Below, in pieces: positions 10,722-21,092 of a DNA stretch of 64,000 nucleotides. Position numbers and translations under genes: made by a program. The first letter of the stretch is position 1, and each line of letters starts with the position of its first letter. The notes beneath the pieces were generated by a model that was not told the origin of the DNA, did not search any database, and worked only from the letters and a program-made list of their open reading frames with translations. The stretch covers positions 6,200,001 to 6,264,000 of the forward strand of contig JAULSN010000001.1 in NCBI GenBank assembly GCA_033439765.1. Direction: 5' to 3'. Source of the stretch: Lasiosphaeria ovina (lineage: Eukaryota; Ascomycota; Sordariomycetes; Sordariales; Lasiosphaeriaceae).

Positions 10722-11998
10722 TCACGCCGTCTTTTTCGCCTTGCGTTTGCCCATGTTCCGAATCCTAGGCGTAACCACCCACTTATTGACGTTCGCCTTG
10801 ATACGTGTCTTGAAACCGCCCTTGGCCTAATTATGTGGTCAGAAAAGTCGTTATCCAGATACAGCGATGCCAGCGATAGGATAAAACGTACCGGTTTGCC
10901 CCAAGGACTGACGGGATTCCTGTTGCCCTTGGACTTACCACGGCCACCTCCGTGTGGATGCTCGACTATTCAGGTCAGTCAGCAAGCGGGGACGGAAAGC
11001 GTTGGCTGCCGGCGACACTCACAAGCATTCATGGCCAGGCCTCTCACGGTCGGCCGGATATTCAGCCAACGACTTCTTCCAGCCTTGCCCAGTTGCCTGT
11101 ACTGGTACATGATGTTGCTGGCAACACCAATAGTCGCGCAGGCATCTCTGCTCACCCTTCTGATTTCACCACTCTGCAGCCTGACGTTGACCCATTTTCC
11201 TGTCAGGACTTTGGTGCCGTCCTCGCGCGTTTCTTCCTCTTTGGAAATGATGGTTGCATACGTTCCGGCGCTGCGGCAAAAGACAGCACGGCCCTTGGCG
11301 TGCGAGCCGACGTTAAACACGTCCGTCCCGATGGGAATCATGTGTAACGGCAAACAGTTTCCTCTCCAAGCCGTCCTCGCTGCCAGGATACCGGGGTCAA
11401 CAACGCCGCCCATGCTCTCAAGCAGCTCCCGTGGGATGCCAGCCCGGTAGCTCTCGACAACATCGCCGGCTCGCATTCCGTCTGCCGCCACAATGTAGCT
11501 TTTCACGCCCGTCGACTGCCGCACCACCAGGGCGATGTGGGCACTCCGACCCGGATCGTACTCAATGCGTTCGACAATATGAGGGCCGGGATCCATGCGC
11601 ATGAAGTCGACAGTACGGATCCTCCGCTTGTGACCACCGCCACGATGCCTGACGGTGATTTTCCCCGAGTTGTTCCGGCCACCTTTCGCTTGACCCTTTT
11701 TGGGGAACGTCAGCGGGAGGAACGGCCTGCCCTTCCACAGATGGTCATTGATGGGACGCTTGAGATGTCGGAGACCGGGCGTGCGCGGCTTGTACGTTCG
11801 CATGCCCGACTGGCTCTCGTACTTGTTGACGGCCGCAGTAGTGCCACCTTCGGGCGTCGTCACAGCCGGAGTTCGCGCCCGCGAAGCAAACCCCCTAGCC
11901 ACGGTCACAGGTAAGGCACGCTGACAAGAAACAGCCGCTACAAATGCCGATGCCAAAGGCCGGAGCGGCAACTGGAGAGAGAGCCTGGGCTGCATCAT
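10722..11998 (-). CDS. RML2: Mitochondrial large-subunit ribosomal protein L2 (uL2m)
   Basis: Exons on the minus strand are 11998-11023, 10965-10892 and 10826-10722, giving 384 residues. The N-terminus ([19 protein letters not shown]) is basic and amphipathic, as expected for a mitochondrial presequence. The body carries uL2 hallmarks: [35 protein letters not shown], and across intron 1 the peptidyl-transferase-centre loop [14 protein letters not shown] with its conserved His. The last exon encodes [15 protein letters not shown] and a Lys-rich tail. Family role: uL2 binds domain IV of the large rRNA and supports peptide-bond formation in the mitoribosome. An in-frame upstream TTG at 12052 was rejected in favour of the first ATG. 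It is divergent from the cyclin gene. Confidence 0.94.
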
Positions 11999-13401
11999 GG
12001 TGACGGATGGATAGCTGATCGTTGGCGGAGATGCTGTCGTCGAGCTCACCAAGTCGATGGTGGGGGAGCTATAAATCGACAGTCAGGGCAGTGTCACGGC
12101 CGGGGCATCGAGGCCGGGCCGGCGTCCAAAATAGCTTGCAGCAACACAGTGCAAGCCAATTGGGCCGGTGGGCTGGTTGGGCTCGAGGAAGCAGAATGCG
12201 CGCCGCGGAGGCTCGACGTCGTGCGATGCGATGTGCGCCGAATTTGCGTTTTTCGGGAAAATTGCCTTGGGCCCAAGTTGCTATGGCCGGCCACCGATCA
12301 TCCCATTGGAGCACTGCTCTTGCCGCCCGTGCAGGACCTGGAAAGATGCGGCTGTGGCTGGAGCAGGATCAATTGTCAGTCAACGGCCGTCCCCTCTGAG
12401 GCTGACGCACCGCGTGAGCCACAATTGAGCGCGCGAAAAACGCGGCACACACTGGTCCGGGCCCCCCAGGGCGTTGCCGACGATTGTGCCAATCAGGAAG
12501 GCGTTGCCCCGCCGTTGCCTCTGTTGATGGTGGGTTTTGGCGAGGGAGCGGGACTTGGCTGTGCGTTCCTCCATCGCGTTCCCCTGTCGGCCAGTGGTAC
12601 CGTTTGCTTGCATCGCAACACTGTTCAACCTCCCGACCTGAACAACCAACACTGTTCCCGCAGCAGCTTTCACCTCCAGTTTGCCTGCTACCGACTCGAA
12701 TAAATCTCCCTGATCAGTTCTACAGTCAATTTGCATTCTTCTGCAACTTCTCAGGCGCATTTCCGTGACGTATTGAGCAACGGACGCGCCGCTACCAAAG
12801 CGCCAACCAAGCACGCTCTTCCGCAACCGCGATCGCGCGCTAGTGGAAGGTACTTGTTCCCAGCCCGGCACGTCCACCTCGATACCTGCTTGTCCCACAC
12901 ACGTCCTCGCTCCCATCCTGAGACCCATCACCTCCACCCCCGTCTTAAAAACAAGAAGCTCCCTCTACACATCGACAACATCCTCCTCCAGACCACGAAG
13001 CCCTCCGCCCTCTGCACCGCGTCGACCACAGGTTCTCGCCATTTCCAGTGGCAGACCTCTTAATTGTGGTCAATCCGTCTTGATCCTGCTGCAGAGGACG
13101 CGTCGCTGATCTCGGTTCCCCGACAACCCCAGCCATTATTGGCCGCCACGACAGACTTCTTGAGGGACGAGCGTAATATTCGATACCCTACAACATTCGC
13201 ACGACATTTCGAGTGTCATTGTCCCTTGATACAACAGCAGTATTCGGTAAGCGGCTATCATCAAACTTATCCTATCGCACGCGCTCTCTCTACTCAACCT
13301 GCTTGGAGTCTGCTCGTCCTGGGAAACGCGTGCAATCTAACAACCTGGTAGCTTTGACATAATTGTTTACCTGTCTCCTTTTGACTGCCTCTGTAACAAC
13401 G
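11999..13401. other. Divergent 1.4-kb region between mrpl2 and cyclin B
   Basis: No gene supported. It must hold both promoters and probably a long cyclin leader, because the ~700 bp before the cyclin start is C/A-rich and low in G. Two ACGCGT hexamers (listed separately) lie within about 310 bp of the cyclin start. Weak ORFs across 12149-12937 on both strands look accidental. Confidence 0.5.
13098..13331 (+). promoter_or_regulatory. Two MluI cell-cycle box (ACGCGT) hexamers upstream of cyclin B
   Basis: ACGCGT occurs at 13098-13103 and 13326-13331, 299 and 71 bp before the cyclin start codon; a related ACGCGC lies near 12785. In yeasts ACGCGT is the core bound by MBF (Mbp1/Swi6). The motif is a palindrome, so strand is nominal. 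Binding here is inference only, and the second copy may be transcribed leader. Confidence 0.3.
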
Positions 13402-15093
13402 ATGCCTGTTGTAAGTTCTCTCCAGTTTGGCGTGTGCTGACCCTGGCATCGCGTCTTGGCTATGCAGTCTCGCCAAGGTAGATGCTGACCATAACATGCA
13501 GAGGACCAGAAACCCGCGTTCGGTGGCGTTGTCGAACGAAAACGACGAGAACAGCACAAATGGCTCGACACGCCTGACTCGGGCCAAAGCAGCAGCGACC
13601 CTCAATGCAGATGAGATTGCCGTGCCCACAAAGGCATTGCAGTCGAAGAAGACCGCTGTCAATGCTAACCCCGCACGGAGGCGCGCCGCCCTCGGCGATG
13701 TCAGCAACATGACCAAGGTCGAGGTTGCAGATGGGAAGAAGACGCTCGGCAAGACGGGCCTCGTCTCCAAGGCTTCCCAGCCGAGTGGTATACAGAAGAA
13801 GCCGGCGGTCGGTGGCCGAACTGCCCTCACCAACAAGGTGCCAAACAAGAAGGCCGAGAAGCTTTCAGGCCCCGGCTCCATTGGCGCGAAACGCAAATTC
13901 CCTACCTCGTCTGTTTCGTCTGTCGCTGCCACTAGCGCCACAGCCAGGGATGATACTCTAGACGAAGGCGAGCGGGTCCATAAGAAGCCTCATACACTCG
14001 ACGCCAGCAAGAAAGCAAAGACGCATATCGAGGTTGAAGAAGTTGTTCGCCAGCCAGTCGTGCAAGCACCTGTTGTCACTGAGCCTGTGGAGCATGTGTA
14101 CCCGGAAGGTGTCAAGGACCTTGACAGCGAGGACCTCGAAGATCCTCTGATGGTGGCCGAGTATGCCACCGAAATCTTTGAGTATCTTCGTGATCTCGAG
14201 TGCAACTCAGTACCCAACCCTCAGTACATGTCACATCAAGACGACCTCGAGTGGAAGACGCGTGGTATCCTCATTGACTGGCTCATCGAGGTTCACACCC
14301 GCTTCCACCTCCTTCCCGAGACTTTGTTCCTGGCGGTCAACATTATCGACCGCTTTCTCTCAGAGAAGGTAGTCCAACTCGACCGTCTCCAGCTGGTCGG
14401 CATCACGGCAATGTTCATTGCCTCCAAGTACGAGGAGGTTCTGTCACCTCATATCGCAAACTTCAGCCACGTTGCCGATGACGGCTTCACCGAGTCGGAG
14501 ATTCTCAGCGCCGAGCGGTTCATTCTCTCCACTCTGAACTACGACCTCAGCTACCCAAACCCTATGAACTTCCTTCGCCGTATCTCAAAGGCAGACAACT
14601 ACGACATCCAGTCGCGTACTATTGGAAAGTATTTCACCGAGATCAGCCTGCTTGATCATCGCTTTATAGCGTATCGCCCAAGTCACATTGCTGCTGCGGC
14701 TATGTACCTGGCACGCCTGATTCTGGATCGCGGTGATTGGGTATGTTATTATGGTATCTTGGACATGTGTTATAAGTTGCTGACCATTATGAATAGGATG
14801 AGACCATTGAGTACTATGCCGGCTACTCCGAGGAGGAAATTGAGCCCGTCTTCCTGTTGATGGTTGACTACATGGCACGGCCCGTTGTCCACGAGGCCTT
14901 TTTCAAGAAATACGCAAGCAAGAAGTTCTTGAAGGGTAAGCGCTTACGTTGTTACTTCACCTGGGCCACGCCGTGTAGCAAGTCGTTTTTAACATTTGGT
15001 ATAGCATCTATCCTGACGCGTCAGTGGGCTAAGAAGAACGCCGAGCTCTACGACATCAACGATACCCACCTCTCTCTGGACGAAATCTCGTAG
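13402..15093 (+). CDS. G2/mitotic B-type cyclin (NimE/Clb-like)
   Basis: Exons 13402-13410, 13502-14740, 14797-14935 and 15005-15093 give 491 residues. The first coding exon is only three codons (MPV), followed by GTAAGT and, 91 nt later, GCAG. A destruction box RAALGDVSN (RxxLxxxxN) lies at residues 64-72. The Lys-rich N-terminal third is disordered. The N-terminal cyclin box from ~270 includes WKTRGILIDWLIEVHTRF, ETLFLAVNIIDRFL and FIASKYEE; the C-terminal box holds ILSTLNYDLSYPNPMNFLRR and ends near QWAKKNAELYD. Family role: binds and activates Cdk1 (NimX/Cdc28) for mitotic entry, and is destroyed by APC/C through the D-box. Very confident; which mitotic cyclin clade is less so, though filamentous ascomycetes usually have one such gene. 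Confidence 0.94.
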
Positions 15094-17167
15094 ATACCCA
15101 GTCATTATCCTGACACATCGTCTCCACCATACATGTCTGAATCTCGTAGCGTCTCAGGATACACCACAGTGTGGTTGGATCAATGGCCTTGGCTCTTCAC
15201 CCAACTCTGGATCTCACCCTCGGCTTCTTGGAGATATGGCATTGCCCTGTCTTAGCATGTTTATCTCCAATTCATCCATTGTGGGGGCTCGTGGGAAGCA
15301 TGGTATCCAAGCCGGGTGAAACCTTGCCTCGGCATCACATAGCCAGGGCATCTTTTATGGGGCATTTTCGGTTTTCTTTTTCTTTGTTTGTCTGGTTTTT
15401 CTATCGCGACGGCGCCCGGTGTCCCACAGCAGATGGAAGGCGTTGGGGCGTTTTTATTGTCTATCCCGAGAGCTCTTTTTGCTTCGTGGTCTACCTTCGG
15501 GTTTTGCGCCGCTGTCGCTGTTGCTATCGCCGTTTTTGCCTCGTCCCTGTGGGACGAACTTTTGTAGCTCTTAGCTCTCTACGTTGCGTAATCTGGATTT
15601 GGGGACGGGGACGGGGACGGAAGGAATTGCAATATGCATGAAAAAGAATGGCGGATCACGACTTGTGGGGGAAGGCTGTTCTTTAGGCATGGAGACAGAA
15701 GACCCCTACGAGAAAATATTGTACATACATTACTATTGTTCGGTCTTGTTAGGTGATGACGGGCTCTGGGGCCGGGAAATGAGGGCAAATCATTATTAAC
15801 GAGTATGTGCCAAAGTGAAGAGCTCTGGTTAGTCGCTTGTCATGCTTGCTGGAATTGTGCTCAATGCCTACCCGGCTTTGATCAATAGACTGTTGTGAAG
15901 TATTCAGCTATGAGCGAACTATGAAAAATATACAGCCCGGGCAAAATCCCTCCAAGTGTCTGTTTGTCATAGGCATAGACTCTGTTTGTATTCAATAGTG
16001 AAAATCATGATCCGGTTCTCCTTCTCGGCTTCCACTAGCCATGTAGGTGGTCATTCATTGCCTTCGAGGGATCAGCACCTGCATATACATCATTTTCATA
16101 TGCCACCGCAGGGGACGATCAAGTTACGGGCACTACTTAGGAGACTCTTATTTTGGTTTATGTTGTTATTTTTAACACCGTTGAGGTGTTTACTTCAATC
16201 AACGAATCATCCATAGTTGGGGTTCTGCTTTTCCAGTAAACACATGGGTTTACTCTTCTCTTTTCTTGTCAAAAAGGGAAAGATAACCCGCATTATCGCA
16301 TTTAAGGTGATATTCTTGTTGTATGTTGTTATCTTTATCCTCTTAGCGAGATGTACTCCCAGAGGTAAGCCTTGTTTTGTAGACTCACAAAACCAGCTAC
16401 CTACAGCGAAGAAAAGAGACCAAGACACCAAACGGGGACACATGTCATATGGCCGGCAAAAGATGTTTATATCCTTCAGTATTTACACAGCCGGGAATTT
16501 ATACACAACAGCTAGGAGTGTGGCCTTCGTGAGCTCCGTATTTTGCAGACGTAAATGTACTTCCTCCGTCCCCCCCCGGAGCCTATCTATGGGCGGTCTG
16601 GTCGTGATATCGCTGTATGTGTTCCCTCCTCCCTCCTCCCTCCTCCCTCCTCCCTCCTCCCTCCTCCCTCCACTTGTCCCCCTATCTCTCTATATATGTA
16701 TCACTATATCCATGTATCCCCCTCCAAGTAAGCTGAAAAAAAAACATTAAAGCCTTGTCTCAGAGGTCTTGTGTCGGTAATCCTGCGCTCTGCCATGCTC
16801 GCCCCGATACCCGCGTAAGGATGTCCAGCTATCCGGTGTCGCAACAAACGGGTTCTATGGCGGGTATGCCAGGCCGCCTAACTGCCTTCGGTCAGGCTTG
16901 TCGTATTGTCTGGCGGGCCTTTGCTCTGTGTGATGTCGGGCATGGTTGTGCTTCGCTTTTCGTAATAAAGTCGAGGGGTGTTGTCGAGTTGGTAGTGGCA
17001 TAGTTGATCCGGCATAAAGCAGAACAAATGAAACTGAGCCGCCGAAAGAAGAAAACATGGGCCGGAAATATGGCGCTGGGTATCTCTCTTGACGTGTTAT
17101 ACAGTACAAATACATTACATGGAGGGTATTCTTCTCCATTTCCCATTTCGTGCATGAGAAAATCTTC
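15094..17167. other. 2.1-kb intergenic region with simple repeats
   Basis: No supported gene between the 3' ends of the cyclin (+) and the orphan ORF (-). The composition shifts from T-rich to AT-rich. It contains GGGGAC repeats near 15600 and the TCCCTCC minisatellite (listed separately). Short ORFs of up to 177 aa here are low-complexity and have no domain. Confidence 0.5.
16623..16671. repeat. (TCCCTCC)7 minisatellite
   Basis: Seven perfect tandem copies of the 7-mer TCCCTCC span exactly 49 bp, followed by an AT-rich stretch (TATATATG). The tract is a pure homopyrimidine strand, so the minus strand has repeated GGAGGGA and could form a G-quadruplex or triplex. It lies in a gene-free interval. 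Confidence 0.95.
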
Positions 17168-17962
17168 TCAACAGACAACCCCGACGGCGATACACTTCGT
17201 CGGCCTTGAGCCGGGACCAAGAGCATTCCGCAGGGCGGTACGACATGTGCGTTGAATTTGTGACATTGTCCTCTTCCGGGTTGCCCTGACTTTGGCGGTT
17301 GCGACTTGGAGGAAGTGACGACGCTTCATGACGTCGCTGGGGGCGTAGGTTGGGAGGAGAGAGGGGTCGCAGGTAATGACGAACCACGAGTCGTCGATGG
17401 GCAGGCTAGCTAGGTCTTGTCGACGGCGTCCCTCCTCGCTGCCCGCGGCCGGGCCAGTTGACAGCCTCTGCCGCTTGACCGGGTAGGAGAATGGCAAGGA
17501 CATCAAGGACATGCGCCTGCTGGATAGAGACCGACGCTTTGCCGTGTTGCCGGACAGCTCCTGTGAGACGGCCACACCGGCAGGTGGGAGTGATGCCCGG
17601 GCATCCGAGCTGGCGAGCATGGGTTGCTCTTCGTGGTCTGGCGCGAGCATGTCGACTGGGGCTGAGAAGACGCTTCCAACGATCTGGTCTCTGCCACCAG
17701 CCTGGGGTTGACGTATGCGCAGGGATCGCTCAATAGTAACACACTCGCTATCGTCGAATTCCATGTCATTCTCGGGGCTGTCGGTGACGTCATGAGTGAT
17801 TCCGGGTTCAGAGTCGATCAGTCTTGTGCGGAATGAAGAGGGGCGATCTCGCCCTAGCGGCCACGCGTCGATGCTGTTCACACCCGTCGAGTAGGGTGAC
17901 ACGGCTATCGCTGATTCGGCTTCTGCCATCTTTTTCTCCTGCGAAATGATACGCTTGAGCAT
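17168..17962 (-). CDS. Orphan protein, unknown function
   Basis: One uninterrupted frame of 264 residues from an ATG at 17962. I do not recognise a family. The N-terminal ~115 residues are acidic and polar (ENDMEFDDSECVTIERS). A Ser/Arg-rich stretch follows (KRRSLSSRRMSLMSLPF), typical of basophilic-kinase target sites, then the most structured-looking part DDSWFVITCDPSLLPTYAPS. The C-terminus is basic with several Arg/Lys and Cys residues. No signal peptide or membrane segment is seen. An in-frame second Met (KKMAEAESA) at residue 12 is an alternative start. Length and mixed composition favour a real gene; the two flanking spacers are large. Confidence 0.55.
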   Translation of the reverse strand: MLKRIISQEKKMAEAESAIAVSPYSTGVNSIDAWPLGRDRPSSFRTRLIDSEPGITHDVTDSPENDMEFDDSECVTIERSLRIRQPQAGGRDQIVGSVFSAPVDMLAPDHEEQPMLASSDARASLPPAGVAVSQELSGNTAKRRSLSSRRMSLMSLPFSYPVKRQRLSTGPAAGSEEGRRRQDLASLPIDDSWFVITCDPSLLPTYAPSDVMKRRHFLQVATAKVRATRKRTMSQIQRTCRTALRNALGPGSRPTKCIAVGVVC

Positions 17963-19196
17963 GGTGTTGCTGGTGGCGGCGGAATTTTGTGAATCTCGGA
18001 GTGGGAGCAGTCTCGGCAGTGATGTGCTTCCTCGTCTCCATAAAGGATCAAGGATATGAGTATCAGGGGCGGATAGTGGTGGCTTTGTCTCCGAGGCTTG
18101 TTACGACAAGATTTAGTGTCGCGAAGTCAAGGCTAGAGCAGAGAAGACGGAGAGGTAAAAGCGGTTCTGAGAATCGAGAATCCAGGCTTGCGAGGCAGGA
18201 GCCAGAAGTGAATAACTCGACCGTTATTTATCGGTGTTCATCCACACCGGAATGACTGCGTGTGCGACAGGAGCGAGACGACTGTGTGTGACAGCGAAGC
18301 AAGTAATGTCAGGGCAGCTTTGTGAGTCTCAAAGAGCCCCGTTTGAGGACAGACTGCGCGCTTGTGTGTGTGCAGCAAATCGAATGTGCTCGAAAGCTGG
18401 AGGTAAGGCGAGGCGAGGTGAGGCGGGTTGAGTTGAGTCGACCTTGGTGGGAAGGGCTGCGAGACAGACAAGTTGGGCGGCGAGACTTGAATAGGTACCT
18501 AGGCAAGGCAGGTAAGGTAGAAAAGGTTTAGCTGTAAACACTTAGGATGACTTGGTCGGGAGACTTCAAGTTGAGATGGAACATGACATCGTTCGTGGCC
18601 CGGGACTTAAACACGTATGAGTTAGGGCTGATCCCCCACATCACCCCAGAGTTCGATTTCGGTCCTCATGGTTTTCAAGGTTTTCAACGGCGGTTCCCTT
18701 AGGTTATACTTCACGTCTGAGTTCTCAAAAAAGGATAAGACAGAAAGGTTGGCACTCAACGTCTTACCCCACCAGCCAGACCGTAAAAAGGAGGCAAAGT
18801 ATGCGCGTGTCCCTTGCTCTTTCCATCGCGTATCTGGCATCTGGTGTTTGCAGCGGACAGATTGGCCGCTGCTTGGTGCCCGACACGAGGCTTTACTTAT
18901 CCTGAGCCAGCTGTCGGGCGCTGATACGGCAGGTGCTGGCCACGCCACACACCGACAACCTAACCTACCTTAGTCTTCGAGAACTAGGCGTGCTAGGCTC
19001 AGAAGAAAGAAGTAAGAAAGACACTCCTTCAAGCTTGGACAGACAGCGCATCACATCGCATGCTGTTCTGTGGCGCACTCGTGACGTTGTCCTCTGCGGC
19101 CTGTCTGGTCTAAGCCCTGTCGCTGCCGGCCGGACGCCGGAAGACGTTGCCTGCCGTGCCGTGTAGCCTATGCGGGGTTGGCACCTGTATTCCTGG
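17963..19196. other. Intergenic region left of the transposon relic
   Basis: No supported gene. It contains GGCGAGGC/AGGTGAGGCG short repeats near 18410-18425 and an AGGTACCT palindrome at 18493-18500 followed by GGCAAGGCAGGTAAGGTAG. It is the upstream side of the orphan ORF. Confidence 0.45.
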
Positions 19197-19294
19197 CCCC
19201 GATAAATGGACTGTATCCTTCGCTATTTTCCCTGTATCTAGCCACATAGTGGATCATGGTCCCACCATGCCAGCCGCACGCAAATTTTGCAGCG
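19197..19294 (+). repeat. Left terminal inverted repeat of MULE relic
   Basis: 98 bp starting CCCCGATAAATGGACT and ending GCAGCG. It pairs in inverted orientation with 19946-20041. The shared outer 16 bp are identical. Confidence 0.75.
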
Positions 19295-19349
19295 CACAAC
19301 GCCGTCAGGCCAGGGCAAAGGCAAATCGTCCTTGGAAGATGACGAAAAA

Positions 19350-19843
19350 ATCTTCAAGATCCTTCGGAAAAAAAGGGAAAATTTACTAATTAGGAAGTAG
19401 GAAGCATTCATCGCCAAATCGTTAAAAAATGCAGTCTTCGTAAAAAATTTCCACGCGCCGACGTTCTTCAGGATGATAGCTTTTGCCTTCCACATACAGT
19501 CCTTCAAAGACTTCGTATTCTTCCTTTTCCCTGTGGATGTGGAGGTCCGTTCATAGCCTTCGCTGCAAATGAGGCCGTACCGCCGGGGCATGCCCTCAAG
19601 GTAGTTACTAGGCCGCCGTTTGGTGATGAAAAACCCGATCAACCCGTGCCACGGCATTAACATCAGCGAAAAGATCGTCAAAGGTATGCCATTTGCGGTT
19701 GGAAAGGGCTTCAAACTGTGCGAATGGCGATAGATCCGGCGCCGGCGACGGCTCCGGTGACAGCGAGGACTTCGGTGACGGCGAGGGCTTAGGTGAAGGT
19801 CTCGGCGAGGGTGTATTGCAGGTTAGGTCGATGAATTCGGGCA
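19350..19843 (-). pseudogene. MULE transposase N-terminal fragment, frameshifted
   Basis: Two overlapping minus-strand frames together resemble the N-terminus of fungal Mutator-like transposases. The first frame starts at MPEFIDLTCNTP, has a Pro-Ser repeat tract (PSPKPSPSPKSS), then WHTFDDLFADVNAVAR, and ends at a stop near 19608. The second frame picks up about there with GFFITKRRPSNYLEG, MPRRYGLICSEG, STSTGKRKNTKS and KDCMWKAKAI, the pattern of the FAR1-type DNA-binding domain (RRSSNY, YDLVCDRG, TSTxKTGCPWKA). The shift between frames lies in 19630-19660, and the sequence loses similarity after about 19440. The catalytic domain is absent. It is clearly non-functional. Confidence 0.7.
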
Positions 19844-19945
19844 TATTGACGGCAGGCAGGTTGCAGGCAGGTTGTAGGGCGGCGGTATGTGCGTATGAGC
19901 CAAAGATTGCCACAATTTACTTGGTTTGGGAGGAAAAGGTGCCTT

Positions 19946-20041
19946 CGCTGCAAATTTTGCGGGTGGGGTACATTGTGGGCCCATGTGGATATGTGGCTGG
20001 GTACAGGGAATCTATCCGAGCATATAGTCCATTTATCGGGG
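19946..20041 (-). repeat. Right terminal inverted repeat of MULE relic
   Basis: 96 bp; read on the minus strand it starts CCCCGATAAATGGACT and ends TTTGCAGCG, matching the left copy with scattered substitutions. Confidence 0.75.
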
Positions 20042-20828
20042 TCGTGCATTCCCAGCTAAGGTACCTGTCTGTATTCGTACCTTGCAGATCCGGCACCGCC
20101 CGCATTTCAAACTTTACCTCCTTGCGACTCACTAGCCCAGACGCTATTTGCTCAGGTTGTGGACGATATGATTATATTTTCTTCCGTCAACTCAAGGAGT
20201 GACTCCCACAGTTACATCTATCACCAAAGTGAAATGGCCCATACCCATTACCACGCACACACTAAACTGAACACAGTCAATTAAGCCTTTGCCGCAACAC
20301 AGCAAAAAGTCAAATAATTGAACGGTATTGCTCCGACGTTGGGGACGATATATGCAGGAAGCTTTCGGTTTGAAATGTGTAATTTTGTGTTTTTTTTAAA
20401 AGAAAAAAAGCCCGGCAGCTATCCAAAGTATGTGCAGAACTGTACAGCACAAGAACTATGACCATGCCGACCCCCTTAACGCCGTTTGCCCCAAATTACT
20501 AGTTTTAGTGCCAAACTAATAATACGTGACCCAGTCCTTAACCATCCATCCCATGTTGTTGCTGTTGTGTAGCGGTATTATTTCGTAAAAGGTTATGTGT
20601 GTTTTCCAGCACTGGGTCATGGTCCCGCCTCAAATCATTGTGTCTCCCCCCCTAAAAAAGAAACCCCGGCATTCCGCCAGGGGCAAGAAGAGAAGAATAG
20701 AAGAAGAAACGACCAAGAGGCCGGCGGGCGCAGAATTGTAAACGAACCCCCACCCCAAAAATCCAAACCCAAAAATCGTCGGTTACTGGGTATACATCAA
20801 CGCCCGGCGCCAGGAAAGTGAGGCGCGA
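20042..20828. other. Intergenic region right of the transposon relic
   Basis: No gene supported. It is AT-rich with A/T homopolymers (T8 and A7 near 20390-20410) and a purine-rich stretch at 20655-20715. It lies downstream of the small Ser-rich gene and presumably contains its 3' UTR. Confidence 0.45.
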
Positions 20829-21092
20829 CTAGAAGCTCGCCATCCGCTCCTCGAGACTGCAAAAGTAAGCGACTGGTCTTGGCTCTAGGATGTCAAGCTC
20901 CTTCAGCTCCTCCTCGGCTGGCTCCGTGAATTTATGTCGGAAAACGATGCTGTTGATGGTGCTGACTGGGGAACTCGCCCGAGAGAGGATCGAGTTCCGG
21001 TCCGTGCTGGCCTGTGAGGACACGGATGACGAACGACGGGACGATGGCCGAGAGAGGCGCGCCACCATGGCATGGAAACGTGAGTTGTGCAT
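20829..21092 (-). CDS. Small Ser/Arg-rich protein with C-terminal EPRP..EERM motif
   Basis: An 87-residue frame from the ATG at 21092 (MHNSRFHAMVARLSRPSS). Residues ~13-45 are Ser/Arg-rich and probably disordered. The C-terminal ~30 residues are acidic then compact: AEEELKELDILEPRPVAYF followed by CSLEERMASF. From memory, short fungal proteins with a Ser-rich front and a terminal ..EPRPxxYxxxxEERM.. box are common in ascomycetes, but they have no assigned function. A TTG-initiated extension to 21188 was not used. An upstream 5' UTR intron is possible. No signal peptide. Confidence 0.6.
   Translation of the reverse strand: MHNSRFHAMVARLSRPSSRRSSSVSSQASTDRNSILSRASSPVSTINSIVFRHKFTEPAEEELKELDILEPRPVAYFCSLEERMASF

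Larger units (their letters stand above)
19197..20041 (-). mobile_element. Decayed Mutator-like (MULE) DNA transposon with terminal inverted repeats
   Basis: Two ~97-bp inverted repeats bracket 845 bp: 19197-19294 and the reverse complement of 19946-20041. Both begin CCCCGATAAATGGACT and share the blocks TTCCCTGTA, AGCCACATA and, at the inner ends, CGCAAA(A/T)TTTGCAGCG; overall identity looks about 75% by eye. Between them, on the minus strand, is a broken transposase N-terminus (separate entry). Family knowledge: long terminal inverted repeats together with a FAR1-like N-terminal domain are typical of fungal Hop/MULE elements. No catalytic MULE core is present, so this is a short, non-autonomous deletion derivative. 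No clear 8-11-bp target duplication was found. Confidence 0.75.

Noticed and set aside
13294..13941. A 215-codon minus-strand ORF.
   Set aside because: Antisense to cyclin B exon 2; it has no family features.
19185..20076. The 8-bp direct repeat CTGTATTC at 19185-19192 and 20069-20076 as target-site duplication of the MULE relic.
   Set aside because: It sits 4 bp from the left repeat but 27 bp from the right repeat, so it does not abut both ends. Eight bases recur by chance easily.
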